Source: Epiperipatus broadwayi
Lineage: Eukaryota > Onychophora > Udeonychophora > Euonychophora > Peripatidae
Reading direction: 5' to 3'
DNA: 64,000 bases
Assembly (NCBI GenBank): GCA_028023455.1
Contig: JAQFVV010006221.1
Span: 7,855,011-7,919,010, forward strand
Position 1 is the first letter of the stretch. Every line of letters begins with the position of its first letter. The notes under the pieces were generated by a model. The model was not told where the DNA came from, did not search any database, and saw only the letters and a list, made by a program, of their open reading frames with translations. A program made the translations under genes and the position numbers. This document shows positions 15,501-29,539 of the stretch, one piece after another.

Positions 15501-18500
15501 TAACCACCACCAAGCCTAACCACCATCATACATTACCACCACAAAACCTAACATCCATGATACCTAACCATTGTCCCATCACCACCTACCACCTTCCCTA
15601 ACCACCACTACCACTAACCCCTACCATCCCTAACCACCACCATCCAAGTATCCACCATCCCTAACCACCATCAGTTTTTTCTCTACCACCAGTCCCTAAC
15701 CATCACCATCTCTAACCACCATTTCTAACCACCACCATATCTAACCACCACCCATGACCACATCTAGCCATTGCCATACCTAACCACCACCATCACTAAT
15801 TCCCACATTCAGTGTAACCACCACCATCACTAACCTATTCCACCCTTAACCACCATTATTATTTCACCACCACCATGCCTAATGATGACCCAACATCATA
15901 CCTAACCACCACCCATAACTATCACCATTCCTAACCACCACCATCCCTAACCACTACCATGCCTAACCACCAGGATCCCTAAACAAACCATACCTCCATC
16001 CCTCCCTACCCACCCATTCCTAACCACCACCATACCTCCCTCCCACCCACCCTTCCCACCCACCCATGGACCACCATACCTAACCACCACCAAATTTAAT
16101 CACCAGCATACCTTACCACCAACAAACCTAACCACCACCATACCTAACAGCCTCCACACCACTACCTCCCACCATCTCTTACCACCACTACTACTGACCC
16201 CCAACATCCCTAACCATGACCATACCTAACCATCACCATCCGTGTAACAACCATCATTAACCCCCTCCATCCATAACCACCACCATATCTAACCACTATA
16301 CCTAACTACCACCATTTCCATCCACCATACCTAACCACCACCCACCACCATACCTAATAACCACCATCACTACCTCCCACTTTCCATGCAACCACCACCA
16401 TCAGTAACGTTTTCCATCCCTAACCACCATTATTATTCTTCACCATGACCATCACCCCTGAGCATGAACCAACATCACACATAACCACCACCAATAACGA
16501 ACACCATCCCTAACCACATCCATCCCTAACCACTACCAACCCCTAACCACCAGGATCCATAACCACAACCATACCTCCATCCCTCCCTACCCACCCATTC
16601 CTAACCACCACCATACCTCCCTCCCCCTCCCACCCACCCATCAACCCTACCATACCTAACCACCACATACATTACCACCACAAAACCTAACCACCATGAT
16701 ACCTAACCATCACCCCATCACCACCTCCCACCATCCCTAACCACTACTACCACTCACCCCTACCATCCCTAATCACCACCATCACCTAACCAAATACCAA
16801 ACAATCACCATCCAGGTATCACCACCATCCCTATCCACCATCAGTTTCTTCATCACTGCAGTCCCTAACCACCACTATCTCTAACCTCCATTTCTAACCA
16901 CCATCCCTAACCAACACCACACCTAGCCATTGCCATCCCTAACCACTACCATCCCTAACCACAAGGATCCATAACCACAACCATACCTCCATCCCTCCCT
17001 ACCCACCCATTCCTAACCACCACCAAACCTCTCTCCCACCCACCCATCAACCACCATATCTAACCACCACCAAACCTAACCACCATCATACATTACCACC
17101 ACAAAACCTAACCTCCATGATACCTAACCATTGTCCCATCACCACCTCCCACCTTCCCTAACCACCACTACCACTAACCCCTACCATCCCTAACCACCAC
17201 CATCAAAGTATCCACCATCCCTAACCACCATCAGTTTTTTCTCTACCACCAGTCCCTAACCATCACCATATCTAACCACCATTTCTAACCAACACCATAT
17301 CTAACCACCACCCATGACCACATCTAGCCATTGCGATACCTAACCACCACCATCACTAGTTCCCACATTCAGTGTACCCACCACCATCACTAACCTATTC
17401 CACCCTTAACCACCATTATTATTATTTCACCACCACCATGCCTAATGATGACCCAACATCATACCGAACCACCACCCATAACTATCACCATCCCTAACCA
17501 CTACCATGCCTAACCACCAGGATCCCTAAACAACCATACCTCCATCCCTCCCTACCCACCCATTCCTAACCACCACCATACCTCCCTCCCTCCCACCCCC
17601 ACCCACCCATTGACCACCATACCTAACCACCACCAAATTTAATCACCAGCATACCTTACCACCAACAAACCTAACCACCACCATACCTAACAACCTACAC
17701 CCCACTACCTCCCACAACCTCTAACCACCACTACCACTAACCTCCAACATCCCTAACCACCCCTATACCTAACCATGACCATCCGTGTAACAACCATCAT
17801 TATCCCCCTCCATCCCTAACCACCACCATATCTAAGCACCATACCTAACTACCACCATTTCCATCCACCTTACCTAACCACCACCCACCACCACACCTAA
17901 TAACCACAATCACTAACTCCCACTTTCCATGCAACCACCACCATCAGAAACGTTTTCCATCCCTAACCACCATTATTATTCTTCACCATGACGATCACCC
18001 TTGAGCATGACCCAACATCACACATCACCACCAATAACGAACACCATCCCTAACCACATCCATCCCTAACCGCTACCAACCCCTAACCACCAGGATCCAT
18101 AACCACAACCATACCTCCATCCTTCCCTACACACCCATTCCTAACCACCACCATACCTCCCTACTTCCCACCCACCCATCAACCACCATACCAAACCACC
18201 ACCATCCCTAACCACCACCATACCCAACAACCACCATCCAAGTATCCACCACCATCCCTATCCACCATCACTTTTTTCACCACTGCAGTCCCTTACCACC
18301 ACTATCTCTAAGCTCCATTTCTAACCACCATCTCTACCCACCACCACACCTAGCCATTGCCACCCCTAACCACTACCATCCCTAACCACAAAGATCCATA
18401 CCACACAACCATACTTCCATCCCGCCCTACAAACCCATTCCTAACCACCATCAAACCTCTCCCACCCAGTCTTCCCACCCACCCATCAACCACATCTAAC

Positions 18501-21500
18501 CACCACCAAGCCTAACCACCATCATACATTACCACCACAAAACCTAACATCCATACCTAACCATTGCCCCATCACCACCTACCCTAACCACCACTACCAC
18601 TAACCCCTACCATCCCTAATCACCACCATCCAAGTATCCACCATCCCTAACCACCATCAGTTTTTTCTCTACCACCATTCCCTAACCATCACCATCTCTA
18701 ACCACCATTTCTAACCACCACCATATCTAACCACCACCCATGACCACTTCTAGACATTGCCATATCTAACCACCACCATCACTAATTCCCACCTTCAGTG
18801 TAACCACAACCATCACTAACCTATTCCACCCTTTAACCACCATTATTATTTCACGACCGTGCCTAACGATGACCCAACATCATACCTAACCACCACCCAT
18901 AACTATCACCTTTCCTAACCACCACCATCCCTAACCACTCCCAGGTCTAACCACCAGGATCCCTAAACACAACTATATGTCCATCCCTCCCTACCCACCA
19001 ATTTTTAACCACCACCATAACTCCCTCCCACCCACCCTTCCCATTCACCCATGGACCACCATACCTAACCACTACCAAATTTAATCACCAGCATACCTTA
19101 CCAACAAAACTAACCACCACCATACCTAACAGCCTCCACACTACTACCTCCCACCATCTCTTACCAGCACAACTACTGACCCCCAACATCCCTAACCATG
19201 ACCATACCTAACCATCACCATCCATGTAACAACCATCATTAACCCCCACCATCCCTAACCACCACCATATCTTTCCACCATACCTAAATATTACCATTTC
19301 CATCCAACATACCTAACCACCACCCACCAGGATACCTAATAACCACCATCACTACCTCCCACTTTCCATGCAACCACCACCATCAGTAACGTTTTCCATG
19401 TTTAACCAGTTATTATTCCCCATGACCATCACCCCTGAGCATGAACCAACATCACACCTAACCGCCACCAATAACGAACACCATCCCTAACCACATCCAT
19501 CCCTAACCACTATCATCCGTAACAACCAGGATCCATAACCACAACCAAACCTCCATCCCTCCCTACCAACCCATTCCTAACCACCACCAAACCACTCCTC
19601 CTCCCACCCTTCCCACCTGCCCATCAACCACCATATCTAACCACCACCAAACCTAACCACCATCATACATTACCACCACAAAACCTAACCTCCATGATAC
19701 CTAACCATTGTCCCATCACCACCTCCCACCTTCACTAAACACCACTACCACTAACCCCTGCCATCCCTAACCACCACCATCCAAGTATCCACCATCCCTA
19801 ACCACCATCAGTTTTTTCCTTACCACCAGTCCCTAACCATCACCATATCTAACCACCATTTCAAACCAACACCATATCTAACCACCATCCATGACCACAT
19901 CTAGCCACTGCGATACCTAACCACCACCATCACTAATTCCCACATTCAGTGTATCCACCACCATCACTAACCTATTCCACCCTTAACCACCATTATTATT
20001 ATTTCACCACCACCATGCCTAATGATGACCCAACATCATACCGAACCACTACCCATAACAATCACCATCCCTAACCACCACCATCCCTAACCACTACCAT
20101 GCCTAACCACCAGGATCCCTAAACAACCATACTTCCATCCCTCCCTACCCACCCATTCCTAACCACCACCATACCTAACTCCCTCCCACCATTCCCATCC
20201 ACCCATTGACCACCATACCTAACCACCACCAAATTTAATCACCAGCATACCTTACCTCCAACAAACCTAACCACCACCATACCTAACAACCTACACACCA
20301 CTATCTCCCACAATCTCTAACCACCACTACCACTTACCTCCAACATGCCTAACCACCCCTAAACCTAACCATCACCATCCGTGTAACAAACATCATTATC
20401 CCCCTCCATCCCTAACCACCACCATACTTAACTACCACCATTTCCATTCACCATACCTAACCACCACCCACCACCATCAATAACTACCACTTTCCTTGCA
20501 ACCACCACTATCAGTAACGTTTTCCATCCCTAACCACCATTATTATTCTTCACCATGACTATCACCCCTGAGCATGACCCAACATCACACATAACCACCA
20601 CCAATAACGAACACCATCCCAAACCACATCCATCCCTAACCGCTACCATCCCTAACCACCAGGATCCATAACCACAACCATACCTCCATCCTTCCCTACA
20701 CACCCATTCCTAACCACCACCATACCTCCCTCCTTCCCACCCACCCATCAACCACCATACCTAACCACCATCATACATTACCACAACAAAACCTAACCAA
20801 CATGATACCTAACCATCACCCCATCACCACCTTCTACCATCCCTAACCACTACTACCACTCACCCATACCATCCCTAATCACCACCATCCCTAACCACCA
20901 CCATACCAAACAACCACCATCCATGTATCCACCACCATCCCTATCCACCATCACTTTCTTCACCACTGCAGTCCCTAACCACCACTATCTCTAACCTCCA
21001 TTTCTAACCACTATGTCTAACCACCACACCTAGCCATTGCCATCCCTAATCATTACCATCCCTAACCACAAGGATCCATAACCACAACCATACCTCCATC
21101 CTGCCCTACCCACCTATTCCTAACCACCACCAAACCTCTCTACCTCCCAGTCTTCCCACCCACCCATCAACCACCACCAAGCCTAACCACCATCATACAT
21201 TACCACCACAAAACCTAACATCCATGATACCTAACCATTGCCCCTTCACCACCTACCACCTTCCCTAACCACCACTACAACTAACCCCTACCATCCCTAA
21301 CCACCACCAACCAAGTATCCACCATCCCTAACCACCATCTTTTTTCTCTACCACCAGTCCCTAACCATCACCATCTCTAACCACCATTTCTAACCACCAC
21401 CATATCTAACCACCACCCATGACCACATCTCGCCATTGCCATACCGAACCACCACCATCACTAATTCCCACATTCAGTGTAACCATCACTAACCTATTCC

Positions 21501-24500
21501 ACCCTTATTATTTCACCACCATGCCCAATGATGACCCAACATCACACCTAACCACCACCCATAACTATCACCATTCCTAACCATCACCATCCCTAACCAC
21601 TCCCATGCCTAACCACCAGGATCCCTAAACACAACCATACATCCATCCTTCCCTACCCACCAATTCCTAACCACCACCATAACTCTCTCCCACCCACCCT
21701 TCCCACCCACCCCTGGACCACCATACCTAACCACCACCAAATTTAATAACCAGCATACCTTACCACCAACAAACCTAACCACCACTATACCTAACAGCCT
21801 CCACACCACTACCTCCCACCATCTGTTACCACCACTACTACTGACCCCCAACATCCCTAACCACGACCATACCTACCCATCACCATCCGTGTAACCATCA
21901 TTAACCCCCCACCATCCCTAACCACCACCATATCTAACCACCATACCTAAATACTACCATTTCCATCCACCATACCTAACCACCACCCACCAGCATACCT
22001 AATAACCACCATCACTACCTCCCATTTTCCATGCAACCACCACCATCAGTAACGTTTTCCATGTTTAACCACCATTATTATTATTATTCCCCATGACCTG
22101 CACCCCTGAGCATGAACCAACATCACACCTAACCGCCACCAATAACGAAAACCATCCCTAACCACTACCATCCCTAACTAATAGGATTCAAAACCACAAC
22201 CAAACCTCCATTGCTCGCTACCAACCCATTCCTAAGCACCACCATACCTCCCTCCCTCCCACCCTTCCCACCCACCCATCAACCTGCATACCTAACCACC
22301 ACAAAACCTAACCATCACCCCATCACCACCTCCCACCATACCTAACCACTACTATCACTCACCCTTACCATCCCGAACCACCACCATACCTAACAACCAC
22401 TATCCAGGTATCACCACCATCCCTATCCACCATCAGGTTCATCACTGCAGTCCCTAACCACCACTATCTCTAACCTCCATTTCCAACCACCATCCCTAAC
22501 CAACACCACACCTAGCCATTGCCATCCCTAACCACAAGGATCCATAACCACAACCATACCTCCATCCCTCCCTACCCACCCATTCTAACCACCACCAAAC
22601 CTCTCTCCCCCCACCCTTCCCACCCACCCATCAACCACCATATCTAACCACCACCAAACCTAACCACCATAATACATTACCACCACAAAATCTAACCTCC
22701 ATGATACCTAACCATTGTCCCATCACCACCTCCCACCTTCCCTAACCACCACTACCACTAACCCCTACCATCCCTAACCACCACCATCCAAGTATCCACC
22801 ATCCCTAACCAAAATCAGTTTTTCTCTACCACCAGTCCCTAACCATCACCATATCTAACCACCATTTCTAACCAAACCATATCTAACCACCATCTATGAC
22901 CACATCTAGACATTGCGATACCTAACCACCACCATCACTAATTCCCACATTCAGTGTACCCACCACCATCACTAACATATTCCACCCTTAACCACCATTA
23001 TTTCACCACCACCATGCCTAATGATGACTCAACATCATACTGAACCACCAGCCATAACTATCACCATCCCTAACCACCACCATCCCTAACCACTACCATG
23101 CCTAACCACCAGGATCCCTAAACCATACCTCCATCCCTCCCTACCCACCCATTCCTAACCACCACCATACCTCCCTCCCACCCTTCCCACCCACCCATTG
23201 ACCACCATACTTAACCACCACCAAATTTAATCACCAGCATACCTTGCCACCAACAAACCTAACCACCACCATACCTAACAACCTACACACCACTACCTCC
23301 CACAATCTCTAACCACCAATACCACTAACCTCCAACATGCCTAACCACCCCTATACCTAACCATCACCATCCGTGTAACAACCATCATTATCCCCCTCCA
23401 TCCTTAGCCACCACCATATCTAACAACCATACCTAACTACCACCATTTCCATCCACCATACCTAACCACCACCCACCACACCTAATAACCACCATCACTA
23501 ACTCACTTTGCATGCAACCACCACCATCAGTAACGTTTTCCATCCCTAACCACCATTATTATTTCTCACCATGACCATCAACCCTGAGCATGACCCAACA
23601 TCACACATAACCACCACCAATAACGAACACCATCCCTAACCACATCCATCCCTAACCGCTACCATCCCTAACCACCAGGATCCATAACCACAACCATACC
23701 TCCATCCTTCCCTACACACCCATTCCTAACCACCACCATACCTCCCTCCTTCCCACCCACCCATCAACCACCATACCTAACCACCACCAAGCCTAACCAA
23801 CATCATACATTACACCCACAAAACCTAACCACCATGATACCTAACCATCACCCCATCACCACCTTCCACCATCCCTAACCACTACTACCACTCACCCATA
23901 CCATCCCTAATCACCACCATCCCTCACCACCACCATACCAAACAACCACCATCCATGTATCCACCACCATCCCTATCCACCATCACTTTCTTCACCACTG
24001 CAGTCCCTAACCACCACTATCTACAACCTCCATTTCTAACCACCATCTCTAACCACCACCACACCTAGCCATTGCCATCTCTAACCACTACCATCCCTAA
24101 CCACAAGGATCCATAACCACAACCATACTTCCATCCCGCCCTACCCATCCATTCCTAACCACCACCAAACCTCTCTCCCTCCCAGTCTTCCCACCCACCC
24201 ATCAACCACCATATCTAACCACGACCAAGCCTAACCACCATCATACATTACCACCACAAAACATAACCTCCATGATACCTAACCATTGTCCCATCACCAC
24301 CTCCCACCTTCCCTAACTGCCACAACCACTAACCCCTACCATCCCTAACCAACACCATCCAAGTATCCACTATCCCTAACCACCATCAGTTTTTTTCTAC
24401 CACCAGTCCCTAATCATCATCGTCTCTAACCACCACCATATCTAACCACCACCCATGATGACATCTAGCCATTGCCATACCTAACCACCACCATCACTAA

Positions 24501-24750
24501 TTCCCACTTTCAGTGTAACGACCACCATCACTAACCTAATCCACCCTTATTATTATTTCACCACTACCACCACTATGCCTAGTGATGACTCAACATCATA
24601 CCTAACCACCACCCATAACTATCACCATTCCTAACCACCACCATCCCTAACCACTACCATGCCTAACCACCATGATCCCTAAACACAACCATACGTCCAT
24701 CCCTCCCTACCCACCCATTCCTAACCACCACCATACCTCCCTCCCACCCA
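9600..24750. repeat. Dimeric 3.1-kb higher-order repeat domain
   Basis: In this part two kinds of 1.55-kb unit alternate. In block A the word CATGGACCACC (near 9828, 12971, 16065, 19050, and as CCTGGACC near 21712) alternates with CATTGACCACC (near 11380, 14481, 17608, 20203, 23197). Other markers recur about 3.1 kb apart. CCAGGTATCACC is near 10550, 13690 and 16815, and TTCCATCCCGCCC is near 12315, 15412 and 18412. The copies look more alike at 3.1 kb spacing than at 1.55 kb. This indicates that the dimer was the unit of recent amplification here. The left part (1-8.3 kb) does not keep the strict alternation. Confidence 0.8.
18790..19941. repeat. Short chimeric satellite unit (about 1.15 kb)
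   Basis: The step between landmarks is 1151 bp instead of about 1.55 kb. Near 19590 the sequence jumps from block B (after its GGATCC, CCTACCAACCCATTCC) straight into block C (ACCACCAAACC, then CCTCCATGATACC and CCATTGTCCC). The end of B and the start of C, including the CTGCAG landmark, are missing. That is the expected product of unequal recombination between the similar GGATCC regions of B and C. The unit before it (17364-18790) is also shortened in block B near 18195. Confidence 0.65.
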
Positions 24751-27114
24751 CCCTTCCCACCCACCCATCGACCACCATACCTAACCACCACCAAATTTAA
24801 TCACCTGCATACCTTACTGCCAACAAACCTAACCACCACCATACCTAACAGCCTCCACACCACTTCCTCCCACTATCTCTTACCACTACTAACACTAACC
24901 CCCAACATCCCTGACCATGACCATACCTAACCATCACCATGCATGTAACAACCATCATTATCCCCCTCCATCCCTAACCACCACCATATCTAACCACCAT
25001 ACCTAACTACCACCATTTCCATCCACCATATCTAACCACCACCCACCACCACACCTAGCCACCACCATACCTAATGACCACCATCACTAACTCCCACTTT
25101 CCATGTAACCACCACAATCAGTAACATTTTCCATCCCTAACCACCATTATTATTATTGTCATTATTTACCACCACCATCCCTATACATGACCCAACATCA
25201 TACCTAACCACCACTTATAACTAACACCATGCCTAACCACAACCATCCCTAACCACTACCATCCCTAACCACCAGGAACCTTAACCACCATCATACTTCC
25301 ATCCCTCCCTACCCACCAATTCTTAACCACCACCATACCTCCCACCCACTCACCCATCAACCACCATGACCTAACCACCATCCATAGCATTACCCACCCA
25401 CATAACCTAACCACCATCATACCTAACCATCAGCCACCATCAAACCAACTCACCACCATCCCTAACTACTACTACCACTCACCCCTATCATCCCTAATCA
25501 CCACCATCCACGTATCCACCTCCATCCCTATCCACCATTATTATTCTTCACCATATCACTCAGTCCCTAACCATGAGCCACCATCATCCTTAACCACCAT
25601 CCCTAACTATCACCATACCTAACCATCACCATCCCTAACCACTACCATCCCTAACCACCAGGATCCCTAACAACAACCATACCTCCATCCCTCCCTACCC
25701 ACCCATTCTTAACCACCACCATACCTCTCCTCCCTTTCCACCCACCCATCAACCACCATACCTAACCACCAGGAAACCTAACCACCATCATACATTACCA
25801 CCACCAAACTAATCCTCCATAATACCTAACCATCTCCCCATCACCACCTCCCACCTTCCCTAACCACCACTACCACTAACCCCTACCATCCCTAACCACC
25901 ACCATCACTAACATCCACCATCCCTAACCACCATCACCTCCATCTCTACCACCAGTCCATCTAACCATCACCATATCTAACCACCATTTCTAACCACCAC
26001 CCACTGACCACATCTAGCCATTACCACACCTAACCACCACCATCACTAACTCCCACTTTCAGTGTAACCATCACCATCACTAACCTATTCCACCCTTAAC
26101 CACCATTATTATTATTATTTCACTACCACCACCACCATCCCTAACCATGATGCAACATCATACCTAACCACCAGTCCTAACTATCACCATCCCTAACCAC
26201 CACCATCCCTAACCATAACCATCCCTAACCACTACCATCCCTAACCACCAGGATCTCCATCCCTCCCTACCCACCCATTCCTAACCACCACTATACCTCC
26301 CTCCCTTTCTTCCCACCAACCCATCAACCACCATACGTAACCATCACCAAATTAAACCACCATCAACCTTACCAACAAACCTAACCACCACCATACCTAA
26401 CCACCTCCACATCACTACCTCCCACCATCCCTAACCACCCCTACCACTAACCCCCAACATCTTAACCATCACCATACCTAACCACCACCATCTGTGTAAC
26501 CACCATTATCATTAATGCCCTCTATCCCTAACCACCACTACTCTTCTCTACAACCACCACTATACCTATCCACCACCATATCTAACCACCACACCTAACT
26601 ACCACCATTTCCAACCACCACCATACTTAACCACCACCACTCCTAGCCACCAACATACCTAACCACCACCATCACTAACTCCCACTTTCCATGTAACCAC
26701 CACCATCACCAATCCTTTCCATCCCTAACCACCACCATTATTATTATTATATGCCACCACCACCCCTAACCATGATACATCATACCTAACCACCACCCTT
26801 AACTAACACCATCCCTAACCAAAACAATCCCTAATCACTACCATCCCTAACCACCATGATCTTTAACCACCACCATGCCTCCATCCCTTCCTACCCACCC
26901 ATTCCTACCCACCACCATACCGCCATCCCTCCCCACCCACCCCTCAACCACCATACCTAACCACCACCAAAGCTAACTGCCATCATATCTTACCACCACC
27001 ATACCTAACCACCTCCATCACTAACTCCCACCATCTCTAACCACCAGTATGACTAACACCTACCATCCTTAACCACCACCATCCATGTAACTACCATCAT
27101 CACTAACCCCCTCC

Positions 27115-27735
27115 ATCCCTACCAACCACCAGTGTGTTCCACCACCACTACCACCCCTATCCACCACCACCACCCGTAACCACAACCATCCCTACCCATC
27201 ACCCTCCCTAAACACCACCACCTCTAACCATCACCATACCTAACCACTTCCCTCCCTACCCACCCACCCACCACCATACCTAACCACCACCCATAGCTTA
27301 ACCACCAGCATATCTAACAAGCACTATACCTACTCACCACCATACCTCCCTCCTTCCTTACCCATCCATCTCTTTCTAACCACCCCCATACCTCCCTACC
27401 TACCCACCCACCTACCCACCCACCCATACCTAACCACCAACATACCAAACCTAACCACCACCATCCCAAAGTACCACCATCACTAATCACCACCATACCT
27501 AACCACCACCATATCTTCCTCCTTACCCACCCACCATACCTATTCACCACCATACCTAATCACCACCATACTTAACTACCACCATACCTAACCACCACCA
27601 TACCCAACCACCACCATCCCTAACCACCACCATTTCTAACCACCACTATCCCTAACCACCACTATACCTCGCTCCCTACCCACCCACCCACCCATATACC
27701 TAACCACCACCATATCTAACCACCATCCTTAACTT
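27115..27735. repeat. Irregular right edge of the satellite array
   Basis: The three-block order fades after about 26.7 kb and is lost beyond about 27.1 kb. What remains is irregular 16-bp-like units and runs of CCCACCCACC without the GGATCC, CTGCAG or CATTCAGTGT landmarks. The array stops abruptly at about 27735, where AT-rich unique sequence begins. Divergence toward the edge is usual for satellites kept uniform by recombination in the centre. Confidence 0.7.
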
Positions 27736-28189
27736 TCTAATCAACAGTCCAAACATATTACCATAAGAATCAATTTAATATAATTGGAATTTGAATCATT
27801 TTATTAGATGACTTAGATAAGTAAATTTTTGGAAATAACAAATTATGCCATTAATAAAATATGATCTAATTGGACTTTTTCACATCAGAGAGACATTTTA
27901 CTTGATATATACATTGATAATATTTATTATCATATTATTAAAGCAATTTAACATTAAATTAAAAATATGGATTATATATTTTAGTAAAAAGAGAAGACAT
28001 TATAAAATCAGTTTGTAATGTATGAATGATATTAATAATAAATAGAGATAATTACATAATAAAGCTTTGCTACTTTTAAATGACAAAAAATTGTATGAAA
28101 CCATTATACAAGCCACTATAATTAAATTATTTTAAAAGAGACTTTTCGACCTAGATAGAAAAGCAACAGGCCTTCTTGACAAAGATACA
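27736..28189. other. AT-rich spacer next to the satellite
   Basis: The sequence is strongly AT-rich with short open frames only. I see no gene, RNA or repeat landmark here. The last part may be the decayed upstream portion of the reverse transcriptase fragment that follows. Confidence 0.6.
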
Positions 28190-28836
28190 TATAATTTTTT
28201 TTATTAGCAACCAAAAATCAAACCCAGTTTTACATTCTACCCAAAATCCTTAAACTTGGTTTTCCCCAGCAGGCCTGTAGTAACAAACATTAATTGTCCT
28301 ACATAAAATGCTTTAACATTTTTGATGGCTTCCTGATATTCCACCATCATTCAGGACTTCTGTTAAAAATATACTTTTTCAATTTTAGAAAATATTAAAT
28401 GTCAATGACTAAATGAATTGCTTTTAGTAACTTTAGACATTATATCATTGTATACTAATATCCTGATAATGGTGGAATTGAAGCTATGAAATCTGATCAG
28501 TACTAAATTACAGTTTTTACTGAATGAATATATTTAATCTTATGAATAAATAACTAATTTGTTTTTAAATTTATAAACTATTTACAAAAACATGGTTCTA
28601 CAATGGGAAGAAAAATGGCATTAAATTATGCCAATATTTTTTTGACCCAATTAGATTCCTCTATATTTAAAAATGTGAAGATTAAATGTCATACTTGGCT
28701 AACACGTGTAAATGACAACTTTTTGAATTGGCCATACAATAAAAAGGAAGTTCATCTTTTATTGTTTTTAGAAATAATTTTAAATAAAAATAGAAATTTT
28801 TCTAAATCAGCAGCATTTTTCTTCATGTTCAAATAA
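28190..28836 (+). pseudogene. Penelope-like element reverse transcriptase fragment
   Basis: This stretch encodes broken pieces of a Penelope-like (PLE) reverse transcriptase in the proper order across changing frames. FYILPKI at 28228-28248 matches the fingers motif written LPKIHK in the family. A piece reading SRPVVTN follows. VTLDIISLYTN at 28427-28459 is motif A with its catalytic Asp. GRKMALNYANIF at about 28606 is motif B. The motif C region reads WLTRVNDNF, where the family has a Y-I/V-D-D core, so the catalytic pair is damaged. Stops and frameshifts separate the pieces. No endonuclease domain is attached. It is an old truncated insertion just outside the satellite. Confidence 0.75.
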
Positions 28837-29480
28837 TGTACAGTAATAAATTTTTTAGAACTAATATATATATTGAAACAGTAAGATTCGTATTCGAATC
28901 TTAAGTTTCACCTTTTTCTGTCGTCTCTCACTGACCGGTCTATCCCGCCCAAATTTAAACTTTTTGGTATCGAATTGTGTGTGTAGCAATCTTAGAAATG
29001 TATAAATATATGTAGAATTCAGCATAAACACGCACACATTTCGATCTCAAATTAAACGCAATAAATAGGGATAAAATAATATAATTTAGATTTCGTTTAG
29101 TTATATAATTTTGTATAATTTTAATTATTTATTTTGGATTATAAAGTTCGTATTTATTGCTTTGTTTAAATTTCATTTAATAATAATTCTAAAAATATCT
29201 GATGTAATATTTAATTAAAAGTTAAAATAATCTTATGTTCCCTTTTTGTTTTTGAAATTTAAAAGCATCGGTCAGTGATAGATAATAGATTAATTAAAGA
29301 AAAATTCCCCAAAATATAATTAGGAAATGTAAAATGTAAACAATAGAATGGCAGCTTTCTTTAATTAAAAAAACCAACTAAATGCATTGATTATCCTCAG
29401 GGCAGATTAAGTAGAACCTAAAAATATCTTCACAAAAATGTGAAAGATCAAGATAAAAAAAGAGGCCATCTTAGACTTGC
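28837..29480. other. AT-rich non-coding stretch
   Basis: No coding frame of note is present. A slightly GC-richer segment at about 28918-28960 (CACTGACCGGTC) stands out from the AT-rich background but matches nothing I recognise. Confidence 0.5.
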
Positions 29481-29539
29481 TGGAGACATTCACTTAAACT
29501 TTAGCTTTGCTCTCGATCACTGAGAGTCTCCAAAAATGT

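Larger units (their letters stand above)
1..27735. repeat. Hierarchical C-rich satellite array (telomere-like 16-bp unit)
   Basis: The whole stretch is variants of a 16-bp unit, CCCTAACCACCACCAT or CATACCTAACCACCAC, with G nearly absent from the + strand. The few G-containing words (GGATCC, CTGCAG, CATTCAGTGT, GATGACCCAACATC) recur at fixed places and act as landmarks. CATTCAGTGT-like landmarks fall near 72, 1655, 3199, 4662, 6099, 8055, 9579, 11107, 12709, 14240, 15804, 17364, 18790, 19941, 21470, 22947, 24506 and 26056. This gives a higher-order unit of about 1.43-1.60 kb. One landmark near 7.1 kb is lost and two steps are shortened. The array runs off the left window edge. Open frames inside it are low-complexity by-products. 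Its role is unknown; satellite DNA of a heterochromatic or subtelomeric block is an inference. Confidence 0.97.

Noticed and set aside
21609-21854. Gly/Val/Trp-rich minus-strand frame in the satellite
   Set aside because: It is a by-product of GGTGGT-rich sequence. It is not kept in sister units.
27314-27553. Gly/Trp-rich minus-strand frame at the satellite edge
   Set aside because: It is also a translation of the repeat, without start context or conservation.
1-27735. CRISPR-like array
   Set aside because: Repeats and intervening sequence are both variants of the same 16-bp unit. There are no unique spacers or cas genes, and the surroundings are eukaryotic.
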